A DNA stretch of 5,531 nucleotides from Chloroflexota bacterium. GTDB lineage: Bacteria; Chloroflexota; Dehalococcoidia; UBA2979. The notes below the pieces were generated by a model. It saw only the letters and a list, made by a program, of their open reading frames with translations, made no database searches and was not told the DNA's origin. The stretch is taken from the NCBI GenBank assembly GCA_027592975.1, contig JAQCJS010000090.1:1-5531 (forward strand), given 5' to 3'. Within the stretch, counting starts at the first letter, position 1. Every line of letters begins with the position of its first letter. Shown one piece after another: positions 1 to 5,414 of this stretch. The translations under genes were made by a program, and so were the position numbers.

Positions 1-1
1 G

Positions 2-478
2 CCGGTGCAGTCGCCGATGCCGATCCTGAAAGGCGCTCGCGGCGGCCGCACGCCTCAGCAGCAGCGCGTGTTCGACCGCGTGGTGAAGCACGGGCGCGGC
101 TGGCTGCCGTACATCATGACGCCGGGCGGCTACGCACGCGGGCAGGAGGCGCTGAAAGAGCGCGGCGCCCCCGACGACCTGATCTACGGCATCGTGGAGA
201 TGACGAACGTGGGCGACGGCGACGGATCCGAGGCGCTGGAGGTCGCGGCGATCAACGAGGCGCGCGGCTACAACTCCACCGTGGACGTGATGCGCAACCT
301 CGTCCTTGCGGGGAACGCGCAGCAGGTGATCGCCCGCATGAACGCGTACGTGGACCTGGGCGTCACGGAGTTCGTGTTCAACTGGGCCTGTGACCCAAAG
401 GACGTGGAGGACCAGATGCGCCGCCTGGCGGCCGACGTCCTCCCCGCCGTGCGCGAGCACCACGCCGCGCGGGCGTAG
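2..478 (+). CDS. LLM-class (luciferase-like) flavin/F420-dependent oxidoreductase, C-terminal fragment
   Basis: The reading frame is open from the first complete codon at position 2, and the GTG at position 5 falls inside conserved family sequence. I therefore read this as a gene cut by the window edge, not one starting here. About 158 C-terminal residues are visible of a family usually near 280-350 aa. The early PMPILKGARGG followed by HGRGWLPYIMTP matches the family pattern of a Pro-Pro-Ile-x-x-Gly strand and a Gly-Asp/Arg-Gly-Trp-x-P segment of the TIM barrel. The end, with LVLAGNAQQVIARMNAYVDLGVTEFVF, matches the usual 'G-x-x-x-x-V-x-x-x-x-x-Y-x-x-x-G-V-T' helix-strand before the terminal Pro-Ala-Val helix. 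Such enzymes use FMN or coenzyme F420 for oxidations or monooxygenations. The substrate and cofactor cannot be decided because the N-terminal half is missing. The gene ends with TAG at 476-478 and faces the propeller lipoprotein gene. Confidence 0.85.
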   Translation, partial: PVQSPMPILKGARGGRTPQQQRVFDRVVKHGRGWLPYIMTPGGYARGQEALKERGAPDDLIYGIVEMTNVGDGDGSEALEVAAINEARGYNSTVDVMRNLVLAGNAQQVIARMNAYVDLGVTEFVFNWACDPKDVEDQMRRLAADVLPAVREHHAARA

Positions 479-484
479 CGGAGT

Positions 485-522
485 GGCCGGGAGCCCGCCC
501 AGAGGGGAACAGGCTCCCGGCC
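485..522. terminator. Inverted repeat between convergent genes, likely bidirectional terminator
   Basis: The arms GGCCGGGAGCC (485-495) and GGCTCCCGGCC (512-522) are perfectly complementary over 11 bp, with a 16-nt loop. The hairpin fills nearly all of the 51-bp gap between the stop codons of two convergent genes (478 and 530). No run of T follows on either strand, so it is not a textbook intrinsic terminator. Position and stem strength suggest termination or 3'-end protection for both transcripts (inference). Confidence 0.6.
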
Positions 523-529
523 GAACGCG

Positions 530-1891
530 CTAGCGGACGCCCAGGTCCACCAGCGGCGAGCCCGGCTGGACGGCGATCAGGTAGCCGCCGCCCTTCAGGG
601 GCGTCTCCACCTTCAACTTCTGCACGACCTGCTGCTGCTTAGTGTCGATCACGGAGATCAGGCCTTCCCCGCCGTGGCTCACGAAGGCCCACTTCCCGTC
701 CGGTGTCACCGCCACCGCGCGTGACTCGGTTCCGGCGGCGGTCTTCCCGGCGACGGGGCCGTTCGCCAGCGGATCCAGCTTCACCCGGCCCGCGACCTGC
801 TGGAACTTCGCGGACTTCGGATCCACGTCCACCAGGTGGACGAAGTCGCCCTCGGGATGGATGTTCGCAAAGACCGCGTACGGGACGGACAGCGCGAAGC
901 GGGGCGCGTTCCCCTTGATGAATGGCATCCGCTTCGCCTTGCCGGACTTGAGGTCAGCGATATGGAGGTCGTTCTCTCGCTTGTCCCACTCCTCCGCCTT
1001 CACGGTGGCGGCGGCCAGCCCGTAGACGAAGTTCCCGTCGTACGCGAGGCGTGGGCGGCCGTTACGGCCGCCGGTGCGTCCGTCCGCATCCCACGCGACG
1101 CGCCCGGACGTGGTGACGGCGGTGCCCTTCACCTCGAACGAGTCGAGACCCTTCAGCGTGGTGAGGTGGATCCGCGTGGAGCCCTTTGCCTGCACGGGGC
1201 CGTGCAGACCATCGTCTACGGGCGTGCTGGAGATGACCTTCGGCGCGGCGGCTCCGCGCATCACCTCCGCCAGCGAGTAGGTGTTGATCGCACCCTTGAT
1301 CGCGGCGACCAGCGAGTCACCCACGATGAACGGGTGCAGTTCGTTGCCCTTCGTGTCCACCTGGAACGAGGCGGACTGGTACGTCTTCAGGTCAACGACG
1401 GTGGCGGACTCCATCTCCGTGTCCGGGGTGAGCGCGGAGGCGACGAAGTACTTCAGGTCGGAGTCCACGTTCCCCCACGCGAGCGGGGTGACCATCTTCG
1501 CGCGGCCCACGATCTCCGGCTTGCCCTTCGGGCTGAGCTGGAGCGCGATGAACTCCTTCGTGATGTCGTTGCCGAAGAGAACCCGGCCGTCCGGAAGCGC
1601 GATGGTTCCAGCGTGCGGCGAGATCTTCATCCGGTCGAACGAGGCGGCCAGATCCATCTTCGGCAGCGCGTAGACCAGCAACTTCTCTGCGGCCAGATCC
1701 TGCACCAGCAGGTACCCCTGGTGCTCCGCGACCGGGGTGCTCGTGGCCGGAGCGGGGGTGGACGGGGCGGCCGGGGTGCCGGCTCCGGTGCTGCCGCTCG
1801 GCCCCGGCTGGACGGCGCCGCCGGAGCAGGCGGCCGCGAACAGCGAGAACGACAGCGCGAGCAGGGCGCTCAGGCGTCTCCAATGAGGCAT
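530..1891 (-). CDS. Beta-propeller lipoprotein, possible AztD-like metallochaperone
   Basis: This 453-aa protein has a signal peptide: basic n-region (WRR, residues 4-6), hydrophobic core 7-21 and lipobox-like AAAC with Cys22 as the lipidation site. A flexible Pro/Ser/Thr/Ala/Gly linker (about 23-55) leads to a body of repeated beta-strand units. The clearest is the YVTN-type blade at 389-427, with AVAVTPDGKWAFVSHGGEG then ISVIDTK. Other candidate blades follow VQDLAAEKLLVYALP (63-77), IALPDGRVLFGN (97-108) and the strand around 282-315. The fold suggests a membrane-anchored binding or scaffold protein, not an enzyme. It is divergent from a ZnuA/AztC-like metal-binding gene. AztD, a propeller zinc chaperone encoded with aztABC, fits that context, and scattered His (57, 93, 186, 230, 242, 310, 345, 352, 406) could hold metal. 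I cannot confirm AztD from motifs; a generic YncE-like propeller is the alternative. The ATG start is supported by an AAGGAT site 6 nt upstream and a strong promoter. Confidence 0.8.
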   Translation of the reverse strand: MPHWRRLSALLALSFSLFAAACSGGAVQPGPSGSTGAGTPAAPSTPAPATSTPVAEHQGYLLVQDLAAEKLLVYALPKMDLAASFDRMKISPHAGTIALPDGRVLFGNDITKEFIALQLSPKGKPEIVGRAKMVTPLAWGNVDSDLKYFVASALTPDTEMESATVVDLKTYQSASFQVDTKGNELHPFIVGDSLVAAIKGAINTYSLAEVMRGAAAPKVISSTPVDDGLHGPVQAKGSTRIHLTTLKGLDSFEVKGTAVTTSGRVAWDADGRTGGRNGRPRLAYDGNFVYGLAAATVKAEEWDKRENDLHIADLKSGKAKRMPFIKGNAPRFALSVPYAVFANIHPEGDFVHLVDVDPKSAKFQQVAGRVKLDPLANGPVAGKTAAGTESRAVAVTPDGKWAFVSHGGEGLISVIDTKQQQVVQKLKVETPLKGGGYLIAVQPGSPLVDLGVR

Positions 1892-1897
1892 AGTGCG

Positions 1898-1905
1898 ATC
1901 CTTCC
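1898..1905 (-). promoter_or_regulatory. Ribosome-binding site of the propeller lipoprotein gene
   Basis: On the minus strand GGAAGGAT ends 6 nt before the ATG at 1891. This supports that start over any downstream alternative. Confidence 0.7.
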
Positions 1906-1913
1906 AATGAGAC

Positions 1914-1942
1914 TGGATATCAATTGAGCCTGACTATAGGAT
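1914..1942 (+). promoter_or_regulatory. Possible promoter of the metal-binding lipoprotein gene
   Basis: TGGATA (1914-1919) and TAGGAT (1937-1942) lie 17 nt apart, each matching four of six consensus bases. The predicted start is near 1949, leaving a leader of roughly 50 nt before the ATG at 2001. Its -10 box overlaps by two bases the -10 of the opposing promoter, so the two would compete or share control. It is weaker than the minus-strand promoter and could be activator dependent; this is tentative. Confidence 0.4.
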
Positions 1943-1961
1943 CATCGATACGTTGTATCAA
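1933..1961 (-). promoter_or_regulatory. Sigma-70-type promoter of the propeller lipoprotein gene
   Basis: Read on the minus strand, a -35 box TTGATA (1961-1956) is separated by exactly 17 nt from a -10 box TATAGT (1938-1933). Each hexamer matches the consensus in five of six positions with ideal spacing. Transcription would begin near 1926, giving a leader of about 35 nt before the ATG at 1891. This is the best promoter in the window. Its -35 hexamer is part of the palindrome at 1945-1961. Confidence 0.7.
1945..1961. promoter_or_regulatory. Imperfect 7-3-7 palindrome, candidate shared operator
   Basis: The sequence TCGATACGTTGTATCAA forms two 7-bp arms around a 3-bp centre with one mismatched pair; the inner GATAC/GTATC arms are perfect. 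It covers the -35 box of the minus-strand promoter and the predicted transcription start of the plus-strand gene. A dimeric repressor bound here could silence both divergent genes. Given the metal-binding gene, a metal sensor (Zur, MntR or another) is plausible, but I recognise no canonical consensus and do not assign a regulator. Confidence 0.45.
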
Positions 1962-1990
1962 CAAGGCGCAGGGGCACTACGGATCGAATC

Positions 1991-1994
1991 GAGG
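1991..1994 (+). promoter_or_regulatory. Ribosome-binding site deciding the ATG 2001 start
   Basis: GAGG lies 6 nt before the ATG at 2001. The frame is open further upstream to a TTG at 1953, but that codon lies in the promoter/operator region and would put a polar stretch ahead of the signal peptide. The RBS therefore favours 2001. Confidence 0.6.
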
Positions 1995-2000
1995 CTGAAG

Positions 2001-2957
2001 ATGGGTTGGCGCCCCTCAATTCACCGTCGCGGGCGTGCGGCGGCTCTGTCAGGCAGCGTTGTCCTGGCGCTGTTCGCGTTGCTGCCCGGGTGCTCCTCGC
2101 CTCCCGAACCGGGGGACGAGGATCGCATGGATGTCGCGGTGAGCTTCCCGATCCTCGCGGACATCGTGCAGAACGTGACCGGCGATCGGGCGCGTGCCTG
2201 GTCGGTGGTGCCGTTGGGGGCGGACGTCCACACGTGGGATGCCGCGCCACGAGACATCGCCCGGCTGGCCCGCAGCGACGCGTTCATCCTCATGGGAGCC
2301 AGCCACGAGCGGTTTGTGGAGGACGGTGGTTGGTTCGCTGCAGCCGACGAGGCGAAGGTCCCGATCCTGGAGTACGCGAAGGGGCTGGAGTTGATCGTGA
2401 TCCAGCGGGTCGTGGATCACGGCGACCATGTGCATGACCTCACCGGCGGCGACCCCCATATCTGGCTGGATCCGATGCGCGTCGTCGGTCTCGTTCGGCT
2501 CACCGTCGACTTCATGGTGGATCTTGACCCGCAGGGCGCGGCGACCTATCGCAAGAACGCGGAGCGGTACAGCGCCGAACTCCGGAAGCTGGACGAGGAG
2601 ATCCGGGCGGGGCTGGCCTCCATCCCGCCGGAGCGCCGGAAGCTGGTGGTGTTCCATGATGCCTTCCGCTACTTCGCCGCCCGCTACCAGTTCGAGGTGC
2701 TGGAGTACGTCGTGAAGTCCACGGGCCAGGAGCCGTCCGCGCGGGACGTGGTGGCGGTCCATGAGGCGCTCCGCGCCAGCGGTGTCCCGGCGGTGTTCAG
2801 GGAGCCGCAATTCAACACCGCGGTGCTCGACCGGATCGCGGCCGACCGCAACGTGAAGATCGGCATGCTCCTTTCGGACACGTTCACGGAGGACGTCACC
2901 ACGTACCTGGACCTGATGCGCTTCAACCTGCGGAGCCTGGTGACGAACCTCGGCTGA
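2001..2957 (+). CDS. Metal (probably zinc) ABC-transporter substrate-binding lipoprotein, ZnuA/TroA/AztC-like
   Basis: This 318-aa cluster A-I metal-binding protein captures a divalent metal, usually Zn or Mn, outside the membrane for an ABC importer. The signal peptide has a basic start (HRRGR, 8-12), a hydrophobic core 13-28 and a lipobox-like LPGC with Cys31; Pro at -2 is slightly unusual. The family's ligand set is complete: His77 in GADVHTW, His153 in DPHIWLDP, His219 in VFHDAF and Asp293 in LLSDTF. The spacings of 76, 66 and 74 residues are what I expect of TroA/AztC-type proteins. The C-terminal YLDLMRFNLRSLV is the usual final helix. A short acidic-His stretch (139-146, DHGDHVHD) sits where ZnuA-type proteins carry a His-rich loop, which together with three His ligands leans towards zinc. 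Length is normal. No permease or ATPase gene is adjacent; a strong hairpin follows the stop codon. It is divergent from the propeller lipoprotein gene. Confidence 0.9.
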   Translation: MGWRPSIHRRGRAAALSGSVVLALFALLPGCSSPPEPGDEDRMDVAVSFPILADIVQNVTGDRARAWSVVPLGADVHTWDAAPRDIARLARSDAFILMGASHERFVEDGGWFAAADEAKVPILEYAKGLELIVIQRVVDHGDHVHDLTGGDPHIWLDPMRVVGLVRLTVDFMVDLDPQGAATYRKNAERYSAELRKLDEEIRAGLASIPPERRKLVVFHDAFRYFAARYQFEVLEYVVKSTGQEPSARDVVAVHEALRASGVPAVFREPQFNTAVLDRIAADRNVKIGMLLSDTFTEDVTTYLDLMRFNLRSLVTNLG

Positions 2958-2982
2958 TCGCTGCACGTTAGCGCTGACACGA

Positions 2983-3022
2983 AGCAGGGGTGGAGCCCAT
3001 GGCTCCACCCCTGCTGTTGTTT
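2983..3022. terminator. Strong hairpin between convergent genes, likely bidirectional terminator
   Basis: AGCAGGGGTGGAGCC (2983-2997) and GGCTCCACCCCTGCT (3001-3015) pair perfectly over 15 bp with a 3-nt loop. On the plus strand a broken T-rich stretch (GTTGTTT, 3016-3022) follows, as in an intrinsic terminator. On the minus strand only TT follows the stem. The hairpin lies between the stop codon of the metal-binding gene (2957) and the end of the CoA-transferase operon (3058), so it probably ends both transcripts. Confidence 0.8.
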
Positions 3023-3036
3023 GCGATTGTTTGCGA
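3017..3036. repeat. Two abutting 10-bp direct repeats
   Basis: TTGTTTGCGA occurs twice back to back (3017-3026 and 3027-3036), immediately after the terminator hairpin and before the end of the CoA-transferase gene. It may be a replication-slippage duplication; no function is visible. Confidence 0.6.
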
Positions 3037-3057
3037 TGCGCGCCCGGTGGGGGGCGG

Positions 3058-4218
3058 CTACCCGATCTCCGCGAGGACCTCCGCGGTGTGCTCGCCCAGG
3101 GCGGGCGGCGGGCGGCGGATGCTCGCCTCGGTGTCGGCGAACTCCCACGGCGGCACCATGGTCTTGCGCTTGCCCAGGCCCGGGTACTCCATCTCGTCCA
3201 GCATCCCGACGGCCGCGACCTGGTCGGAGTCGAACAGGGTCTGGTAGTCGTTCAGCGGGAACGCCCAGCCGCCGAGGCGGCGGACGATCTCGATGAGCCT
3301 ATCGGCGGGAGTCGTGGAGAACGCCTTCTCCCAGAGATCCGTGATCAGGTAGCCGTAGCGCGTGCCGCCGCCACCGCGATCCTCCAGGAACATCTGCTTG
3401 CGCGGCTCGTCCTCCAGCCAGTCCAGGCCACCCAGCTCCTCGTGCAGCTGGTTGCGCTCCTCCGGCGTCATGCGCGCCAGCGAGAAGAAGACGCGCTGGC
3501 CGTCGCCCGCGGCGTAGCCGTGGTCCGGCGGCTTGATGTAGGAGTCCAGGTGGAAGCCCCACCAGAAGTCCGGGTTCGACAGCGCGACCCACAGCGTGGA
3601 GCGCAGCGCCATCAGGCCGCCGAACAGCGAGACATCGATGCGCTGGCCGCGGCCGGTGCGCTCGCGCGCGATCAGGGCGGCGTTGATCGCCTGGATCCCG
3701 TAGATCCCCGCGTACATCGACCCCACGTCCGTGCCCTGGCGCACCGGCTTCTCGCCGATGTAGCCGAGGGAGAGCGTGGTCTCCGCGGCGAGCTGGGCGG
3801 CCAGTTCGCCGTACGGCGGCTGGTTGGCCCACGGGCCTTTGTCGCCCCACTCCGAGATGGAGAGGTAGACGGCGCGCGGGTTGATCTCCTTCACGGCGTC
3901 GTACGTGAGGCCGATCCGGGCGTCCCACCCGACATCCACGATGACCACGTCCGCGTCCTTCGCGAGACGGAGCGCGGTCGCGCGGGCCTCCGGCGTGCTC
4001 GGGTCGAGCGCGACGGAGCGCTTGTTGCGGTTGAGACCAGCGAAGACGGCGCCCAGGTCGCCGCGCGTCCTGGAGCCCCATTCGCGGGTGCGATCGCCAT
4101 CCAGCGACTCGATCTTCGTCACGTCGGCGCCGGCGTCGCCCAGGGCCATCGCGGCGTACGGGCCGGCCAGGGCCTCCGCGACTTCCATCACCTTCAATCC
4201 ATCCAGCGGACCTGCCAC
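3058..4218 (-). CDS. CaiB/BaiF (class III) CoA-transferase, second gene of the pair
   Basis: This 386-aa protein belongs to family III CoA-transferases, which move CoA between carboxylic acids through an aspartyl-CoA thioester. The N-terminus LDGLKVMEVAEALAGPYAAMALGDAGADVTKIE (from residue 5) is the canonical CoA-binding Rossmann start. NRNKRSVALD (63-72) and the INPRAVYLSIS strand (112-121) follow. The catalytic Asp is Asp164 in GTDVGSMYAG, ahead of the signature ARERTGRGQRIDVSL (184-198). The C-terminus PPALGEHTAEVLAEIG is also typical. The middle (about 213-300) departs from the usual D-x-R-F segment and is rich in aromatics (DFWWGFHLDSY), with a GGGG run at 282-285. I chose the GTG at 4218 because family homology begins just after it and GGGGAG lies 6 nt upstream; longer readings would overlap the upstream gene. 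It starts 2 nt after the preceding stop, so translational coupling is likely. Substrate unknown. Confidence 0.88.
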   Translation of the reverse strand: MAGPLDGLKVMEVAEALAGPYAAMALGDAGADVTKIESLDGDRTREWGSRTRGDLGAVFAGLNRNKRSVALDPSTPEARATALRLAKDADVVIVDVGWDARIGLTYDAVKEINPRAVYLSISEWGDKGPWANQPPYGELAAQLAAETTLSLGYIGEKPVRQGTDVGSMYAGIYGIQAINAALIARERTGRGQRIDVSLFGGLMALRSTLWVALSNPDFWWGFHLDSYIKPPDHGYAAGDGQRVFFSLARMTPEERNQLHEELGGLDWLEDEPRKQMFLEDRGGGGTRYGYLITDLWEKAFSTTPADRLIEIVRRLGGWAFPLNDYQTLFDSDQVAAVGMLDEMEYPGLGKRKTMVPPWEFADTEASIRRPPPALGEHTAEVLAEIG

Positions 4219-4220
4219 GC

Positions 4221-5414
4221 CTAGCTCCCCTGCTTCACGGACTCGGGCTGGGCGGCACGGGCGGCCTCCAGCTCGGCGAGAATCTCGGCGTCGTGCTGAC
4301 CCGGGAACGGCGTCCCGAACCAGCGCTCCGGGGTGTCGCTGAAGTGCCACGCCGGGCCACCGGTCGTGACCTCGCCCCATCCTGCCGTGTCCACGTCCAC
4401 CAGGTACTTGTTGGCAAGGACCTGCGCGTGGTTGCGCAGCACGTCCCAGCGCATCGGGTAGCCGCAGGGCAAGCCCGCGCGGCGCATGTAGAACAGCCAG
4501 TGATCCAGCGGGCGAGAGCCGAAGACCTCCGCGAGGATCGCCTCGAGCTCCGTGCGGTTGTCCACGCGATCGGAGTTGGTGGCGAAGCGCGGGTCGTCCT
4601 TCAGCTCCGGCTTGCCGATGACGTCGCAGAGCGTCGCCCACTCACCCCTGGAGGTGGCGGAGACGGCGAGCCACAGCTTGTCCTCGCACAGGAACGCCGT
4701 GTCCGGCGCGGTGGCGGCGGCGGAGGCGCCCAGGCGCTCCGCGACCTTGCCGCTGGCAAAGTACTGCGCGATGCGCGCGGACTGCAGGGCGGTGCCGGCG
4801 CGCAGCATGGACAGGTCGATGCGCTGGCCCTTGCCGGTGCGCTCGCGCGCGACCAGCGCCATGGTAATTGCCTGCGCGGCGTAGTTGCCGGTGGTGCCGT
4901 CCATCTGCGTCAGGTGGCGGTACAGCTCCGGCGCGCCGCCCTCTGCGCCCGTGGGGGAGCCGAAGCCGGTGACGTACTGCACCTGGCCGTCCGCACCGGG
5001 AAGGTCCGCCATGGGGCCCGTGGTGCCCCAGCCGGTGACCGTGCAGTAGACGATGCGCGGGTTGATCTTCTGGACGTCCTCGTAGCCCACGCCCAGGCGC
5101 TCGGCGACGCCGGGACGCATGTTCACCAGGAACACGTCGCAGGTCTTGAGCAGCTCGTAGGCGCGGCCGCGGTACTCCTCGAGCTTCATGTCGAGCGAGA
5201 ACGCGCGCTTGTTCATGTTCCAGGAGATGTAGCCGATCGACGTGCCGTTGATCGTCGGCGGGACGCCGGCGCCCAGCGTTGCCCAGTCGATGTCCGGCTG
5301 CTCGATGTGGACGACGTCCGCGCCGAGTGCACCCAGCTGCATGGAGGCCCACGGGCCCACCATGAAGATGGTCATGTCGAAGACTCGGATTCCCTCCAGA
5401 GGCCCCGCTGTCAT
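4221..5414 (-). CDS. CaiB/BaiF (class III) CoA-transferase, first gene of the pair
   Basis: This 397-aa protein begins with the family's PLEGIRVFDMTIFMVGPWASMQLGALGADVVHIE (from residue 5). It continues through NMNKRAFSLDMK (67-78), the NMRPGVAERLG segment (98-108) and INPRIVYCTVTGWG (117-130). Asp172 in TQMDGTTGNYAAQ is the expected catalytic residue that forms the acyl-anhydride and CoA-thioester intermediates. The signature VARERTGKGQRIDLSM (188-203) follows. The second half is orthodox: KDDPRFATNSDRVDNRTEL (272-290), AGLPCGYPMRWDV (313-325) and the C-terminal PGQHDAEILAEL (371-382). The ATG at 5414 is preferred because homology starts right after it and GAGGGG lies 8 nt upstream; a GTG at 5516 in the same frame would add 34 residues unlike the family. 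It ends 2 nt before the second CoA-transferase gene. The two proteins differ clearly, so they may form a heteromer of the BbsEF or SmtAB kind, or act as separate homodimers. Substrate unknown. Confidence 0.9.
   Translation of the reverse strand: MTAGPLEGIRVFDMTIFMVGPWASMQLGALGADVVHIEQPDIDWATLGAGVPPTINGTSIGYISWNMNKRAFSLDMKLEEYRGRAYELLKTCDVFLVNMRPGVAERLGVGYEDVQKINPRIVYCTVTGWGTTGPMADLPGADGQVQYVTGFGSPTGAEGGAPELYRHLTQMDGTTGNYAAQAITMALVARERTGKGQRIDLSMLRAGTALQSARIAQYFASGKVAERLGASAAATAPDTAFLCEDKLWLAVSATSRGEWATLCDVIGKPELKDDPRFATNSDRVDNRTELEAILAEVFGSRPLDHWLFYMRRAGLPCGYPMRWDVLRNHAQVLANKYLVDVDTAGWGEVTTGGPAWHFSDTPERWFGTPFPGQHDAEILAELEAARAAQPESVKQGS
4225..4230 (-). promoter_or_regulatory. Ribosome-binding site inside the end of the upstream gene
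   Basis: Minus-strand GGGGAG lies 6 nt before the GTG at 4218 and within the last codons of the upstream CoA-transferase gene. It fixes the GTG start and supports coupled translation of the two genes. Confidence 0.65.

Noticed and set aside
5..478. LLM oxidoreductase as a complete 157-aa gene starting at GTG 5
   Set aside because: The frame is open to the window edge and the visible part starts in the middle of the family's barrel, so a truncated view of a longer gene is more likely.
836..1927. Long plus-strand open frame (363 codons) opposite the propeller lipoprotein gene
   Set aside because: It is antisense to a gene with a clear signal peptide, promoter and RBS. Its translation is Arg/Gly/Val-rich without domain features, as expected of shadow frames in GC-rich DNA.
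1953..2000. TTG start at 1953 for the metal-binding lipoprotein
   Set aside because: It would place the start within the palindrome and promoter, with no RBS, and would put 16 extra residues before the signal peptide. The ATG at 2001 with GAGG upstream fits better.
2049..3008. Minus-strand open frame (319 codons) opposite the metal-binding gene
   Set aside because: It runs through the terminator hairpin, is antisense to a well-recognised family member and shows no recognisable motifs.
3031..4224. Plus-strand open frame (397 codons) opposite the second CoA-transferase
   Set aside because: Its composition is typical of a mirror frame (RR, VD, QR repeats), and the opposite strand carries complete family motifs.
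4219..4641. N-terminal extension of the second CoA-transferase to 4641
   Set aside because: The extension lies inside the first CoA-transferase gene in another frame. Family homology begins right after the GTG at 4218, which has its own RBS.
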